A stretch of 64,000 nucleotides of DNA, taken from Paenibacillus cremeus. GTDB taxonomy: Bacteria; Bacillota; Bacilli; Paenibacillales; NBRC-103111. The stretch lies in NCBI RefSeq assembly GCF_007786445.1, contig NZ_VNJI01000013.1, positions 1-64,000 on the forward strand, in the 5' to 3' direction. Of the stretch, positions 63,950-64,000 are shown one piece after another. Numbering within the stretch: position 1 is the first letter of the stretch; each line of letters begins with the position of its first letter. Both the position numbers and the translations under genes were made by a program. The notes under the pieces are model-generated. The model did not search any database, was not told the origin of the DNA, and saw only the letters and a list, made by a program, of their open reading frames with translations.

Positions 63950-64000
63950 ATGTCTATTGAAATGAATACAGAAGAAGTCATCAACCTGATCAAAACCAGC
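63950..64000 (+). CDS. Start of a plus-strand gene (partial)
   Basis: ATG opens a frame of 17 codons to the window edge, reading MSIEMNTEEVINLIKTS. AAGGAG lies 14 bases before ATG, farther than usual; the second ATG is even farther. It is divergent to pyrR, with a TATAAA-containing upstream region. Too short to identify. Confidence 0.5.
   Translation, partial: MSIEMNTEEVINLIKTS

Overview
The window reads as the chromosome of a spore-forming, Gram-positive Firmicute, most likely Paenibacillus or a close relative. Evidence: a tricistronic GerA-type germinant receptor, a gerP cluster, a T-box leader, a PyrR attenuator, asnS-dnaD linkage, Bacillus-type methionine salvage, strong AGGAGG ribosome sites with GTG/TTG starts, and moderately high G+C. 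I see no insertion sequence, prophage or CRISPR array.

Layout. 1-2 kb: 3' end of a large Ig-like surface protein. 2-9.5 kb: gerA-gerC-gerB, several small unknown (probably spore-related) genes, a Gln-rich repeat protein and a LigD-type ATP-dependent DNA ligase. 9.5-13.3 kb: a probable operon of ECF sigma factor, RskA-like anti-sigma, a VOC protein and a small CxxC protein, then a secreted SLH/PF03640/cupredoxin fusion. 13.4-16 kb: gerPA-PE, a divergent Hsp20-like gene and a detached GerPA/PF homologue. 16.0-16.4 kb: tRNA-fMet, tRNA-Ile(CAT) and tRNA-Leu(TAA). 16.5-18 kb: a small protein, PgpA and a YjcG-type 2H phosphoesterase.

18-34.5 kb is the most unusual part: two envelope-transport modules on the minus strand. 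Module A (GbsR/MarR regulator, SwrC-like RND pump, lipoprotein adaptor, secreted multi-Ig protein) has a perfect 14-bp inverted repeat over the regulator's -10 box, and one arm recurs in front of the pump gene. Module B holds ABC ATPase 1, a lipoprotein HlyD-type adaptor, a 975-residue MacB/FtsX-like permease, ABC ATPase 2 with an AbrB-like C-terminal domain, an extracellular solute-binding lipoprotein and a second secreted multi-Ig protein. An exporter-type ABC operon containing a solute-binding protein and an AbrB-tailed ATPase is not a standard arrangement, and each module ends with a similar secreted protein.

34.7-42 kb: an ankyrin protein whose second half is extremely GC-rich, dnaD, asnS, ackA with a 3-hydroxyacyl-CoA dehydrogenase, and leuCD. 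42-43.4 kb: a long structured intergenic region that may encode an RNA, and a LysR regulator with an LTTR-like site in front of leuC. 43.5-54.5 kb: a Cys-less half flavoprotein, an MtnU-like amidase, an EamA transporter, a methyltransferase, an MtnE-like aminotransferase, then T-box-proB-proA-proC-mtnW-mtnX-mtnB, which joins proline synthesis to methionine salvage in one transcription unit. 54.5-63.9 kb: pyrR-pyrB-pyrC-carA-carB-pyrF-pyrE on the minus strand under a consensus promoter and PyrR attenuator; pyrP, pyrK and pyrD are absent, and a canonical G-quadruplex motif precedes carA. A new plus-strand gene begins at the right edge.
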